Below the pieces are notes generated by a model. That model saw only the letters and a program-made list of their open reading frames with translations, was not told the origin of the DNA and ran no database searches. From contig NW_020825298.1 of NCBI RefSeq assembly GCF_003286085.1, positions 10,044,001-10,108,000 on the forward strand: a stretch of DNA of 64,000 nt. The letters are read 5' to 3'. The position numbers were made by a program, and so were the translations under genes. Position 1 is the stretch's first letter, and each line of letters starts with the position of its first letter. Below, in pieces: positions 23,876-36,100 of this stretch. Source of the DNA: Drosophila persimilis. Its lineage: Eukaryota > Arthropoda > Insecta > Diptera > Drosophilidae.

Positions 23876-26800
23876 CTGAAAAGAAGAAAGACTTCGATTA
23901 GATTTGCTGGAAGAAGTGGGCGTGTGAGTCCAACACTGTGCCTCATTCTCGTTCTCCGATCACACATAAAAATACAACAAAATATCAGCTGTAATGAATG
24001 CAAATTGAAATCGACTTGAGACTCGGACAAACACAATTAACACAAACGGAACACCGACGGATTCCAAACTGGTTTGCCGCTTGGATTTGGACTCGGACCT
24101 GGAGACGGTGCTTGGACTAGGCCAGCAGCAACCGGCACTAGCCGCAGAGACAAGTCAGGCATCATTATCATTAGGCCTGGACACCACCATAGATTCGATT
24201 TTATTTCTTTTTAATCTTTCTGTTTGATATACTCTTCTTCAATATTGAGGCTAACAGACAGAAGGTTCCGAATAGACGCCTTAAAGCAGCGATGGGCAAA
24301 CAAAAGCCATGTCCACAGTCGTGCACACGCAATGTATGTTGTTTTTTGTGCATTCTCTTATGGATCACTCGCTTGTACGTGTCGAGCCGTCAACCCTCTT
24401 TAGGGAATCCATGTGAGCTTTATAGCATTACCCTTCCGGGTGTCATAGTCCAATGACAGATTAACATTTTTATTGCATTCAATTTTGTAATAAAAAGTCT
24501 AGGATTAGTTTCCTGTGTGCACTGAGTTTTTAAATACGGGTACAAAATCTCAGAAATTTAGTTGAAAAGTTTTCTTTCATTCACCAGAAATGTTTGCGTA
24601 TTTCCCGATCATATTAGTCGCAGTTTCCTCCTTCGATTTGAGTTGATTTCATTTATGTTTATGGTTCAACAATCAGCAGCGTTTTAAAGCGGTCTTCATA
24701 AAAATTTTAAATTTAATTCAAGTTTTAGCCGTCTCATAAAAAGCCAAAGCTTGACATTAGCCAAAAGAAAAATACAATACTCGTAGGCAGACGGCTGGGC
24801 ATAAATGTCATGGCATTTGACGATGGCTCTGGCAAAAGTACATATATTATGGAATGAAAGTAAATGCTGGAAATTGCAGGTCCAAAACGTGTCATTTGCC
24901 AAGCGAATACGTCAAAGAATTCACCTCGATCTTGAAACGTGATTGGACCTGAAGCGAATATTGGTTTTCACACCTCCAATGTCCAATGCGCCGGCGGCGG
25001 CATGTGACTTGTGACTTGTGGGCTGCAACTATTTTAAGAACTGCATTTTGTACATATTTAAGCGCAAGTTTGGAATTTTTGTGGCCGCAGCTGCATAACC
25101 AGCTCTCAGGCCAAGCCAGAGGCCAGTGTAAGAGATACAAATGTAAGAGGGAGATACTAAGAAGAGTGCAGCATAGAAATGACAGATAGAAGAGCCGAGC
25201 TCTTAGAATTAAGCGAGAGTCGAGTATTGTATCCGCAGAGCAGATGATAAGTTATACGTGGAGCAGATAGAGCAGGTCCGGAGAGCAGATGCGTCCGGAA
25301 TAGTCACGGACATTTGCATATCTTTTGTGGCTGCAGTGCTGCGAGCAGGTACTATATTAATCATGGGAATGCTTGGGAATATTCAATCATTATATTGTAC
25401 ATGCATCCCCCATTAATATGCAGATTATAAATGTTAAATGGTAATGCTTTAATAATTGAGTTTTGCTGGCATTTATCTTCATGATGTAACAAGAAGAATG
25501 AAATATATTAAGAACTGCGATCACTTTTAGTTGTTGTTTGAGGGGAAACACACCCAACCCATCGTATTCCAGGGTTATCCCAGAATTTGCATACAACCTA
25601 TAATGGTTATGGCTCTTATGGTTCTTAAAGTTTTACAAACTTTTGTTCATTCCGGTTTCGGGGGTTTTCCACACTTTCGCTTTTACAATTCCATATCTTT
25701 CGACACAATAAGCACAGCCAAATGGTTTAAATATTGTCTTAGCCTTCAATTATCGAACGTAATTAGTCACTAAAGCTATAGTTCAAAGATAAGATATGCC
25801 TCATTAGGGGGATACAACGAAACTCGAGCGTTTTTTGATGAATAATCAATGATTAGTGAAAGAAAATCTATTTTGAAATTGAGGTATTTTAACAGGAACT
25901 GTCTCTTGTCGACAGCACTGAATATAGTATGTATATATAGCAGATGATGATATCTCCAAATGTGTCTACCCAGTACTCGGTATTGATGATAGATCTAGAT
26001 CTCAGAGACTATGACAGTTTCGAGTAACAAGAGACCCATGTGCCTCTACAAAAACGATTAGATTCTGGTTACCTTTTAGACGAATGGTCTTTCCTATAGA
26101 ATTTTCAGCTAATACCATCTTCTCATCATGGAAATCCCATCGCTTTTATGGCTCTGAGATAGCTAGACAGAAGCACAAGCGAAAAGTATAAAAGGGAATG
26201 CTCGAGAATGCAAAAACAAAGTTGATCCTAGGTGTGGATCGCTCTGGGAACCGAGAATGCAAAAACAAAATATATGTAGTATATGTCACGAGACTCGAAA
26301 TTCGAAACCGAGAATGCAAAAACAAAATACATTTCTTGAGCATGAATAGGCAGATTGCTGCTCGCCACGAGAATCGTTGATAAGGGACTAGGTATTCCTC
26401 TGCATTTTAAGGGAAAGATCTTAAAGGGTCTCTGCGTTACAGCATTCAAAATCATTTCAATTGATCAACAAACAAACAAATTAAATAATTTAAGGTTTCG
26501 ACTATGTAACTCTGTAACTTTTTTACTATATTTTGCTAGATCAAAGCTGCTTTTTGTCTCTGTGTCGTCGCCCCGTCAGAAGGCTGGTGTTGGCTGTCAC
26601 TTTTCAAAGGGTCATCCATTTTGTAATGTCTATGCAAAGATTTGCTCTGGCAACTACTCTTGAGGTGGGGCTTCGACTTTGACTTGGAAAAACATTGAAA
26701 AACGACAACAAAAACAACAAAAAGTTTCCAGCTTTTTTTTAGTTTTAGTGGGGGTTTTTTTGTTTATTTTTTTGTAATGACAATGACGCATTACGACAAA

Positions 26801-27200
26801 TGTGTTAAAATAAATAAAGAGGCAGACGCCTGTCTAACCGCAAAAAATGTGGAAATAAAGTAGAACAACCTTTTTTTTCGAAACATAAAATACAACAAAA
26901 GTGGTAGAATTCTTTATGTTTTAATGCGAACATGACATCATAACGAGACACCGAAGAAGAAGATGTTGATGATGAAGAGGCCGCTGCTGCTCCAACTCCA
27001 GCTCCAACTTCAATCGTAATACCTGCCAGCACCAGTGCCACATAATGGCACTCAAATAAAACAATTAAGGCCCACATAAGCACGTCTGAGCATGACGATG
27101 AAATCATTTGCAGGATACACAGACACCAGAGAGGGCACACACCGTACCACACACATCTGACAGAAGACAGCCAGAGACGATGCCTCTCTATAAAGCGCTG
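23876..27200. other. Non-coding stretch upstream of PAPLA1
   Basis: No supported coding exon. The missing PAPLA1 5' exon(s) should lie here or further right. A minus-strand ATG at about 24160 opens a 42-codon frame but has no good donor. A triplicated 18-mer at 26203-26326 is described separately. A run of GAA/GAT and GCT codons near 26955-27040 is open in both strands and is probably low-complexity UTR. Confidence 0.45.
26203..26326 (+). repeat. Three copies of CGAGAATGCAAAAACAAA
   Basis: The 18-mer CGAGAATGCAAAAACAAA occurs at 26203-26220, 26252-26269 and 26309-26326, unchanged, with start-to-start spacing of 49 and 57 bases. The spacers are not alike. Two copies are followed by ATA[CT]AT-type sequence. 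Confidence 0.85.
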
Positions 27201-27460
27201 CCCCAAAACGATTGCCATCAATTTTGTTTAGGGGGGCTGCTGGCTTTAAACGATCGCAAAAGGCTCGTGCAGGTCGCATGCCAAAAATGTTGTGAGCATC
27301 CCAAAAAAAAAACAACAAAAAAACTTCACACAATAAAAAGAAAACACCAACCAAACAGCGAAATTGTTGGCATTGAACCCTGAGGCAAAACAGAGCCAAA
27401 CACATACAAAAAACCGAAGCAAAGCAGACCAAAATTAAATCAAAATAAATCTCAATAAAA

Positions 27461-27522
27461 ATGCGTGCTTTTTTGGAAATGGCCGAGCGACCCCTGAAGT
27501 CTGAAGAGCAGCTGCTCGAGAC
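27461..27522 (+). CDS. Candidate first coding exon of an unknown gene
   Basis: After a long CAAAA-rich, ATG-poor stretch typical of fly 5' UTRs (27300-27460), an ATG in reasonable context (AATAAAAATG) opens 62 bases that end at a donor (GAGACG|GTATGTCTG), counting to 27522. The 21 codons (start MRAFLEMAER, then PLKSEEQLLET) look like a real acidic helix. No downstream plus-strand exon in this window accepts the frame: the acceptor at 37619 would give an immediate stop. Either the partner exon lies elsewhere or this is not coding. Confidence 0.3.
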
Positions 27523-28196
27523 GGTATGTCTGCCGGTGTGCCAGAGGCTAAATGTTATAAATAAAATGTGTGCACATCTTAAGATACCCTTGCCGAGAGG
27601 GTGCTACACACGTCTTGGAATGTGCCACAAGGCGGACATCATTTCGAGCGTTTTTTTAGAGATTTATTCAACCAAATCGATGCTTTCGTTGCAACCACAT
27701 TTTTTCTCACCATAGAGTGCGTACAGGCTCAATAATTCATTGATCCTCCTCCTAATTGCCTAGGACCTGCATCGAAAAGTAAAACTGTTTAAACTGTCGC
27801 ATAAGCAATGGATTTCTAGAGATTTTTATGGGCAATCAATGACTTTTGGGCTTAAAACCCTGCCAAAGCCATCGACAAAATCGGATGACCCTTCCAGAAA
27901 TTGCTACGGGGATCGATCTCTCATTCCAGGACACGACAAACAAAAGACTGAGGCAACAAACTCAGGTAGCCGCGAGTTCAGGTGAAAAATACCTATATAA
28001 ACCCAAAAGGTGATACATACATGTTTTCGTAGGTACTTTTTCGGTGGTTTTTCCCTCATTCTTCGCGTATGCTAATTATGTCAACCACCCACCGACACCT
28101 CCGCCGCCACACCCACACCTAGTCGTTCTTTTGGACGTAAAACACGTGACACATCTGGGGTAATCTCCCGCTTCCTTCTGGATCCGCATCCCATGC

Positions 28197-28204
28197 TATC
28201 GATA
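28197..28204. promoter_or_regulatory. DRE (TATCGATA)
   Basis: A perfect DNA-replication-related element, with a second partial copy (TATCGAT) at 28208-28214. It is followed about 170 bases later by a donor-like AAAAAG|GTCAGT at 28387, so a plus-strand non-coding first exon may lie at about 28250-28386. Its partner could be the acceptor at 37619 of the membrane protein gene (inference). Confidence 0.35.
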
Positions 28205-28389
28205 TCTTATCGATTTGAGCGACATTACGAGTATGAGGTGTGCCCTGCCCTGCCGCCAATGTTTGCTTTACTACGAGCACTCGTATCGTATCTACCCTGC
28301 CATTTGCTATCCCAATTGTTCAATATTTAAACAATTCATGAGACAGCCGCACAAAGCCGACAACAATTTTTGAAAAGTACAAAAAGGTC

Positions 28390-31300
28390 AGTAATTAGTG
28401 GAGTTTGTTTTAGTTGAGTCCCAATCGCGAAACGATCTGGAGCTGTCGAAAAAAAGCCAGAAACAGTGTACGTCGTACGTCGTCAAGTGTTTCAAGTGAA
28501 TTAATCGCGAAGGATAAGGAAATTTTACCCGAAACGAAACCATTACAAAGGATTACATCTGTGTAGGTTCATGTGAAGGGTTCTAGAAACTAGTAAAGGA
28601 TAATAAGCGTACATATCTAGGGGATTATCTAAAGGATAGACGCAACTAGAAGTTTCCGAAACCAATTAAAGAATACACAAAATTGTATCTGCAATTCCAA
28701 TGACCTATTCTAAAGACTACATTTACGGATATTCATCTGAAAGTTGTTAAAGTATCTTTTTTTTGATACAGATCTCTAAAAGATTAACTTTATTTGGGGG
28801 TTTCCTCATAACGAAGCAAACAACTGGTAAACGTGTAAATCTATCTATTACAAAATTTACAAAAATTATCGATATAAGGACTAAGTACATAGGAAGAAGG
28901 AGGGCCGCGTTTTTGCCTTCTGCTTCTCCTGACTGGTACCAGAAAGAAACGTAACCACGATCCGATCCGAGGGGCACTGCCGCATGTATCGTTGATGTTC
29001 TAAAGGTGGTAAATAGGCCTGCATTTTATTCAAAGGATTACCTATCTCTTTCTCTCTCCGGCAGTCCCCTAAGTCAACCCAAGGATAGATTATAGTCCGT
29101 GTACATATTTTTGAATCTTCCCACTGCCACGGCTCTGTGGCTGTACCCTTAGTGAAGCAAAAAGAACATCATATCATATCATGTGTACACAATCCATTTG
29201 GAACTTCCCCAAAACCGAAAAGAAACACCAAAGCTAGGCACCGCCTTGCACCAGTTCTTCTGTTGGCTGCTCGTTTCGGCTCGTCTGTTTCTCACTTTTG
29301 AAAACAAGTTGGTTACTTTTGATTAACACTTTTTTTTGTGGTGGGTCGGGGGGGGGACACACACATCGTACACATCCCGTTTATATGTTCATCATAAATT
29401 TCAAACAGACCAGCCTCCCAGCGACCGAAAAATCATCACCGAAAAGGCCAAGCCAAGTCAAGCAGCAAATGGAAACGATAATCAAGACTCAAAACGATAC
29501 AAAACGATTGCCAAATATTTAACTTGGTTTATTGAAAGGGTTTTCCTGTGTGCCAGAAAGTTGTTAATTGCAACACAGAGAAGAAACCAACAACAAAAGC
29601 CAACTACGACGCGTAACTGCAAAAAAACATAAGCAAAAATTGATTGCATAATTATTAACGAAAGTATGGCAAAAAAAAAAAAATGAAAGAAAAGAAAAAG
29701 AGAGAAAAAAGATATACGCAAAGTGAAAATTGCGTGAGCTGCATAAATTCTCAATGCAATAAATTTGTTTTCAATTTGGATGTGTGTGAGTGTGTGGGGA
29801 GGCGAGGGGGAGAGAGAGGGGAATGTGTGCCATAATTGAATATCTCTCGACAATTTCTATATCCTGGGGTGGAAAATGGGGACCCAAAGCCAGACTTCTG
29901 ATGAGATCTAAGGATCGCAAAACTCTATTATATAGATAATAGATATTATAGATTATAAAATAGATTATCGATAAAAGTCCTTAGAACCCACGAAAGTTCG
30001 ATCCAACACTCTCAAAAGATGCTTTCTTAGGGCTTGCTTGGGCACTCTCTAGCTGAAAGAGGAGCTGAAAGAGATTCAGAGATTCAGCTCCTCTTTCAGC
30101 TCCTCTCTAAAGACGCTGATCTGAGCTATTTTAAGCCGGGCTGAAAGATGATCTGATAGCTATGTGTCCGTCTGTTTTTATTAAGACATACTCCAAGTTT
30201 TGAGACTCAACGAAAGTTTTCATATAGTTATATTTCATGCTAACCCTTTATTGGAATCGGCTGGATCGAACATCTGTATCTAAAAACTTTTTTAAATACG
30301 AAAATTTCAGTGCTTTGTTCCATATATATTTATATGTAAATCTCCACTCAAAGATTCCAACAAACCCAAATCCATTCAGAGCCATATATAGAGTGCTTTA
30401 AGCAACTCAAATTTCAGGAAGTTTTCTACAAACGCACGTAGGTCAAGATGCGCACGATCTTAAACGGAAAATTACAAGGCAAAAGATCTCCAACAGAATT
30501 GTGGTACAAATAAATCATTGTGCTAAAAGTGTCGCCTAAAAAGAGTGCTTGTGGCCCACCATTATTCATAGCCGAATGATTTACATAGTTGAATTTAATG
30601 GCTTGGAAGTGGAAGTGACAAATGCCCTCTAACACGCAACGGCAAAGAACACACATTTTTCTAAAGAATTTACTTAGGTATTTTAAGGTACAAAGCGAAG
30701 AAAAGAAGGCAGGCAGGCAGGCTGGTAGGCTGGCAGGCCCTTCCATTACTCACTTTCGAGTGGGTAGTGGGCTGTGGGAACGGGAACCCTCCATAGCATT
30801 TCCGCGTACATTATTTAAATATACCCACTATGATATAGTATATATGTGCACGTTTGTATTTATTATGATTTTATTGATGCCGAACCGGAGTTGTCATATT
30901 AAATTCATTTCACGCTCCATTTTAATGCGCCACAGAGCCACGGATATAGCCACACAGAGTCCGAGTCCGAATCAGAGTCAGAGTCAGTGTCGGGTAGTCG
31001 AACTTCCTATAAAAGTTCACAGTTTTTTTTGTTTTTGTTTTGCTTTGTGTTTTCAGCGTCTTTGCATGAATTTTGATGATCCCCGAAACGAGCAGTATTT
31101 ATATTCACTCAACGAGCGATTCAGCAAAAAAAAGAAATAAATAAATAAAACCCAACACCAGAGAAAGGTCAACATGCAAAGAACTTGGCTAACACCAACC
31201 CAAAAAAAAAGTCACAAATCGCAAAATAAAGTTTGAACTTGAAATGGAAGGAGTACACGAAAAGAAATAGAAAGAAATTGAAATATGATCTGGTTGATCT

Positions 31301-32420
31301 AATTTCGTTTTTTTGGAGGAAAACCAAAGAAAATGATTCTATCTTTTATAGGAAAGAAAAGTTCTGGAAAGAGTCATGTCTATTCATGGTGGAGTATCTA
31401 AATAGATCCACAAATCAACAGAAAATCCAGCAAAATCTATACGCCAAAAGACGGATTTTGTGAATAAAGAACAACCTTAGATCTGTCAACAAAGGTCCAT
31501 CATCAACTTGAGATATCATCCTCCGAAGGCTACGAGGGATTTAGGGCAGTCGTCAGGGATTATCTAGATATTGTACGGCTGGAATATGGGGACTTTTTCT
31601 AAGTCTATAACCCTGGCACCTAGCACTAGAAGTTTTAGAGTTTAAATTAGTTTGAAAAACCATTTCATACACTATTAAATTATATTTTTTTTACATATAG
31701 AATACATCTATAAGGTCTCTACACTTTAGACACGTGTTTTATCTCTCTTGAATGAATTAATTATATGATACAGATACAGCACCGGTAATTCTATTGCTAG
31801 ATTAACTTGATTAGCATATGGGGAAAAATCGAGCCAAAGACATTTCCATAGTCGGGATCACTTAAAAGCTGCTTTGACACGGCCTGCTTTAAACGGTCGC
31901 CAAATTTTGCCATTCACAATATTCGCACAAACTCGTACTTCAGCTACATTTGGGCCCTGCTTAAAAGTTGGAACAATTTTGGATTTAATAAATACTTCAC
32001 CGACGGTCAAAAACCGTTGGAACTTGTTCAGCATTTTTTTTACTCCGATTCCGCGACGGCACTTCTTCAGATATTTTAATATCGGTATATTTTGCCATCA
32101 CTGAATTTCCATCGGTTTTCTCAAGTAATTTCTGACTGTTGTCTGCTACAGTTATTCATTGATGTCTTTCAATACTTTTTACCCCCAACTATACAATCTT
32201 TTTCTTCTTTTTACACAAAATTCACTCTATTTTCACCATCCATCGAACGTTAATTTTTTGGTTTCTTGTGGCAAAAACCGTTGGTGGAAAAGCTGTCGTG
32301 TAAGAGCAGCGCGTTCAAGCAATAAACAATCATGTCATGAACATATCCATTTGTGGCATCCATTCAGCTGCGGCTTCCAGCACGTTGTTTCGGCTTTGGT
32401 TTATCAGTGGCACGCTCTTC
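28390..32420. other. Non-coding stretch
   Basis: No supported coding exon on either strand. It holds a perfect hairpin (30051-30101), a degenerate stretch at 30120-30260 that may be a helitron-like remnant, GGCA-type repeats at 30706-30739 and several A/T-rich simple tracts. It is probably intronic to the plus-strand gene downstream. Confidence 0.4.
30051..30101 (+). repeat. Perfect 19-bp inverted repeat (hairpin)
   Basis: Left arm 30051-30069 (AGCTGAAAGAGGAGCTGAA) and right arm 30083-30101 (TTCAGCTCCTCTTTCAGCT) are exact reverse complements, with a 13-base loop. Each arm is itself built from two AGCTGAA units. The stem is too short for a normal fly pre-miRNA but would be stable in RNA. Confidence 0.9.
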
Positions 32421-32429
32421 TAGATTCCA

Positions 32430-33170
32430 CAACTCCACAACACAACTGTGGCGGTGGCGGTGGCTGCTGCTGAGAGTCGGGCCCGATGCGAGAGCCAGAG
32501 CCGAGAGCTGCGAGCCGAGAGCTCTGGAGAGTCTGGGTCTGCGACTGTCGATTGTCGGTTGGCGGTTGTCGGTGTGCGGCTTGTGTTTCTGCTTTCAGTT
32601 TCATTTGAGACGTTGACGCGAGCGCCAGCCACCAGGTCCGCAAACACCAACAAAAAACGAAACAAAAAAAATAAAACCCGCACCGCAGCAGCAACAACAA
32701 TCCCAGCAGCACCACAGCCAGCGTGTGTCCAAATGAGAAATAAATTTAAACGGGTTAATCCAATACAGAAACAGCAAGAAAAAAAAAAACAACCAAATAA
32801 TTGAACGCTCTTAATTTTTGTATATATTTTTTGGTGGTTCCGTTCCGTTCGCCAAAGAGCGAAGAGTGCGAGTGCGAGTGCAAGTGTGTGTGTTTTATTT
32901 TAGTGGCTGTCATTTGCATAATCTGCAGAGGGTGTTTCGCTCGATAAACAATGCCAAGAAGTGGCCAAAGCTCATAAATAAAGTGCACCCGAAATAAAAA
33001 GAGTGTATTTAAGATTCATTGGAGGAGAGCAAAACAAGTTTGTTGCCTAAGTTATTTGTTTTGATTTCAACAAACGAAACACATACCATATATTTTAATA
33101 TAGCAACAAAAATATAAGATATAAGCGCGTTCCAGCCACGTTGACAGCCAGAAAATCCATAAAAAAAAAG
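32430..33170 (+). other. Candidate promoter and 5' UTR exon of the membrane protein gene
   Basis: A GC-richer block at 32430-32640 with repeated GAGAGC and GGTTGTCGG units leads into a CAA/CAG-rich stretch (32640-32820) typical of fly 5' UTRs. A donor of the GC class (AAAAAG|GCAAGTGAA) lies at 33171. Splicing to the acceptor at 37619 would join it to the coding exon of the next plus-strand gene. There is no direct proof. An open frame at 32448-32804 through this block is low-complexity and unlikely to be translated. Confidence 0.3.
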
Positions 33171-36100
33171 GCAAGTGAAAGAATGAATTAATCAAAAAAC
33201 CGAAATGGAACGCGAAACAAAAGAATATTATATAGATTTCTCTCTCATGCGAAATTTCAAGCTATAATTGAAACCACATTTTGTATCATAAATCAAATGG
33301 AATACTACGATAATTAATGCAATCAAAAAGGTGTTCTACTCATAGGACAGGCTGCCATATGAAATATGTGAAGTCCATTCGGATTGTAGTTTATTTCCAA
33401 GTCTCAATTAGAGATTAAACTTTGATTCGAACATCTGTTCAAACAATTACGGGGTTCAGGAAAAACTCTTATCGGCGAAACTCCAGTCCGAGCTTCAATG
33501 TGCAATTCTCGAGCATTATTGTGCTTGTGCGTGTCGAATCCGCCGTAAAAGCCGTAGAAAATCCTTCTTTAAAGGTTCCCCAAAAATCATTAAAAATCTA
33601 AAACAATGATCTCTGTGTGTGGCTTCAATGTCAACACCGCGTGGGATATCTCCTCCCCCAATGCAGTACAGCCTAGTACTACCTCTGGGAAGGGCCTCTG
33701 TTGTCTCTGATGATCGTTAAATGAAGCTGCCACAATTAGAGTGCATTTCAAGTTGTTTTTAAAGGCACACGCTCGCTCGATTCCGATACAGCAGGCGAGG
33801 GGGGTCGGGGAGGGCCGGACTGGGGCTACAAAGCAAACGCAATTTGAATTTATAATTTTCGCAATTATTTTTCATTAATTTGTTCGAGCTATAAAAACGT
33901 TCCGAGTGATACAAAAATCATAGCGAAAATAAATGCTTACGCGTTTGTTTAATAACTTTGTAGCCGCTGCCACAGCCGACTCTCGTAATTGCAAAAAAAG
34001 ATACGAGTATATGTAAATAAATAATAAAAAACGCTAGCAACGTGCTTGCCTCTCTAATTTGTTTATAGAACCTTTATTGCTCTTTTTTTTCGTTCGTTTT
34101 GTTTTTATGATCCAAAGCGAATCAGCTGCTGGCTCTGGACGCTGTTTGTGCGCCTGATTGATGAGGGTTTTTTTTATGCCGAGTAGAGTACTTTTCTTTA
34201 ATTACAAAATAAATTGCCTATAAATAACAAAGAACTTCAGTCCAACGCCAGGGCCTCGCTCTTCACGAGATTTGAGTGCTGACGGATGGTCGTTAGAGAC
34301 TTGACAAAGAAGGGGCATCCAAACGAATGAGGAATTCATTTACATATTCAATACAAGCAGAAGGCTATTGCCAAACAGTGAGGTATCATCTTAAGTGCCT
34401 TTTGCCCCTACAGTTCCATTAGCGGAATATCCAAATTCATGGATGATAATGGTTCTTGTCCGAATCCGAAATGAATGTGTCGGTTCACTTATGGGAATTT
34501 TTGTGCAGAAAACCAACAATATTCGCTCCCTAAATAATACCCAGAAGCTATTTTAGCTTCCAATTGGAATACAGTTTTGAATAGAAATTGAATTACACTC
34601 CAAATATATTAAATTCTTTAATTTAAATGAGATCTCTTCTTCACTGATAGCCTTTATGGTTTGTTTGGAGTCTCAACGCCCTTATATCATTTACTGCCTG
34701 ATTATTATAATCTTATCTCCACTTAAGAATTAACTTGGCCACTTATCGATTTATATTGTGGCGCCCAAAGAATTGAATAAGGTGTGAAGTGGCATTGGGT
34801 ACCTTATCAAATATAAATTTTAAAAAAACCAACTAAAGAATATAAATATAAAAAAAGGGTACCCTTAAATGTTCTCATCATATTTGTTTACCTTATTTTA
34901 TATTTATTTATTTCCTATAGAGCAGCACCCTGCTTGCTTTCTCTGCCATAAACTTTCCATTTTCGCATTCAAGTGCCAAGATATACACAGAAGAGATTCG
35001 GCTGGGTTCCGCCGGTGCGGCGGGGGCAATCTTCTTAAGAATTACGTGACCAGCTGGATCCAATCTAACAAATAATGCTCTCAAACATTCGCCCGCAAAG
35101 ATGATCTACGAATGAGCAGTGTGCAGGGGGTCTTAGAGCTAAACTTTGATAGAAAGAAGCACACCGACCGAATGTGGCAGAGACAAACGAACGTGTCAGT
35201 TGGTGTCAATCCACATTTATTGTATATCATGGTTATGAGAAGAAGAGACCTCCCCAGAAAGATAGAGAGACTGAAAAGAGAGGCCTATCATCAAATTGCA
35301 TTCTCCACCTACCGGATTGACCTTGCAACGCATTAAAAAAAAGCCTGTAAAAAACATCAGTTTCGGGGCAGGCTGACCAAAACGAGAAAAACGAAGACAG
35401 AATATTTTAAGTTAATTTATTTCCATTTGACGCATCAATGCGATACATTTTGAATCTCAATCTTGAATTTATACCTCATTTTTAAAGAGGGTATTTTGAT
35501 TTTGAAGAAGGCTTTGCCATGCCGAGAGGAACGAATTTTTCTAATTCCTTTGGGTATTCCGATTCCATAAGCTTTGCAGAAAGGAGGAAAAGGTATTTTT
35601 TTTGGTTAGAGGTTCCTTATCCGATCTCAATCCCCTTCTTATGGGAAGAAATGATGAAAACTCTTGCTAGATGCCTTTTACGAATCATCTTTCGTTTTCG
35701 AATATCAAAAAATTCCACTTGAAAGAGTATTCAATGCTCGACTCTTCCGCCCATCTTTCCTTTAATGTTTTATTGATTTTTGATTATTTTTTTTTTGTAA
35801 ATTTATTTGTTTTTTTCGTTCATGTGCCTTTTGCATATTTGTTAATTAATGGCAGCTGCTTGTGTTTCGAGGAGGTCCGTCGCATCCGTCCCCTCATCAT
35901 GCTGCATCGCATCGCATCGCATCGGATCACGAGGAGCGGAATCGAACACAAATCTCGAGCCAAGAAATCAATCATTCAAATTGATTTGTTGGTAATTTGT
36001 TATTCAAACAAATACCCGCACAAAACGGCCGCAAATAATAAAAAAAAACACCGAGTGTTTAAACCAATGCAAAAATGTAAAGAAAAAAGGCTTGCATGAC

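Noticed and set aside
26805..27221. 138-codon minus-strand frame with hydrophobic stretch
   Set aside because: The Ser/Ala/Val runs mirror GAA/GAT and GCT repeats on the other strand, and it lies in a leader-like region.
32448..32804. 118-codon frame
   Set aside because: Low-complexity Ala/Glu/Arg sequence in a 5' UTR-like block; a minus-strand frame is open over the same bases.
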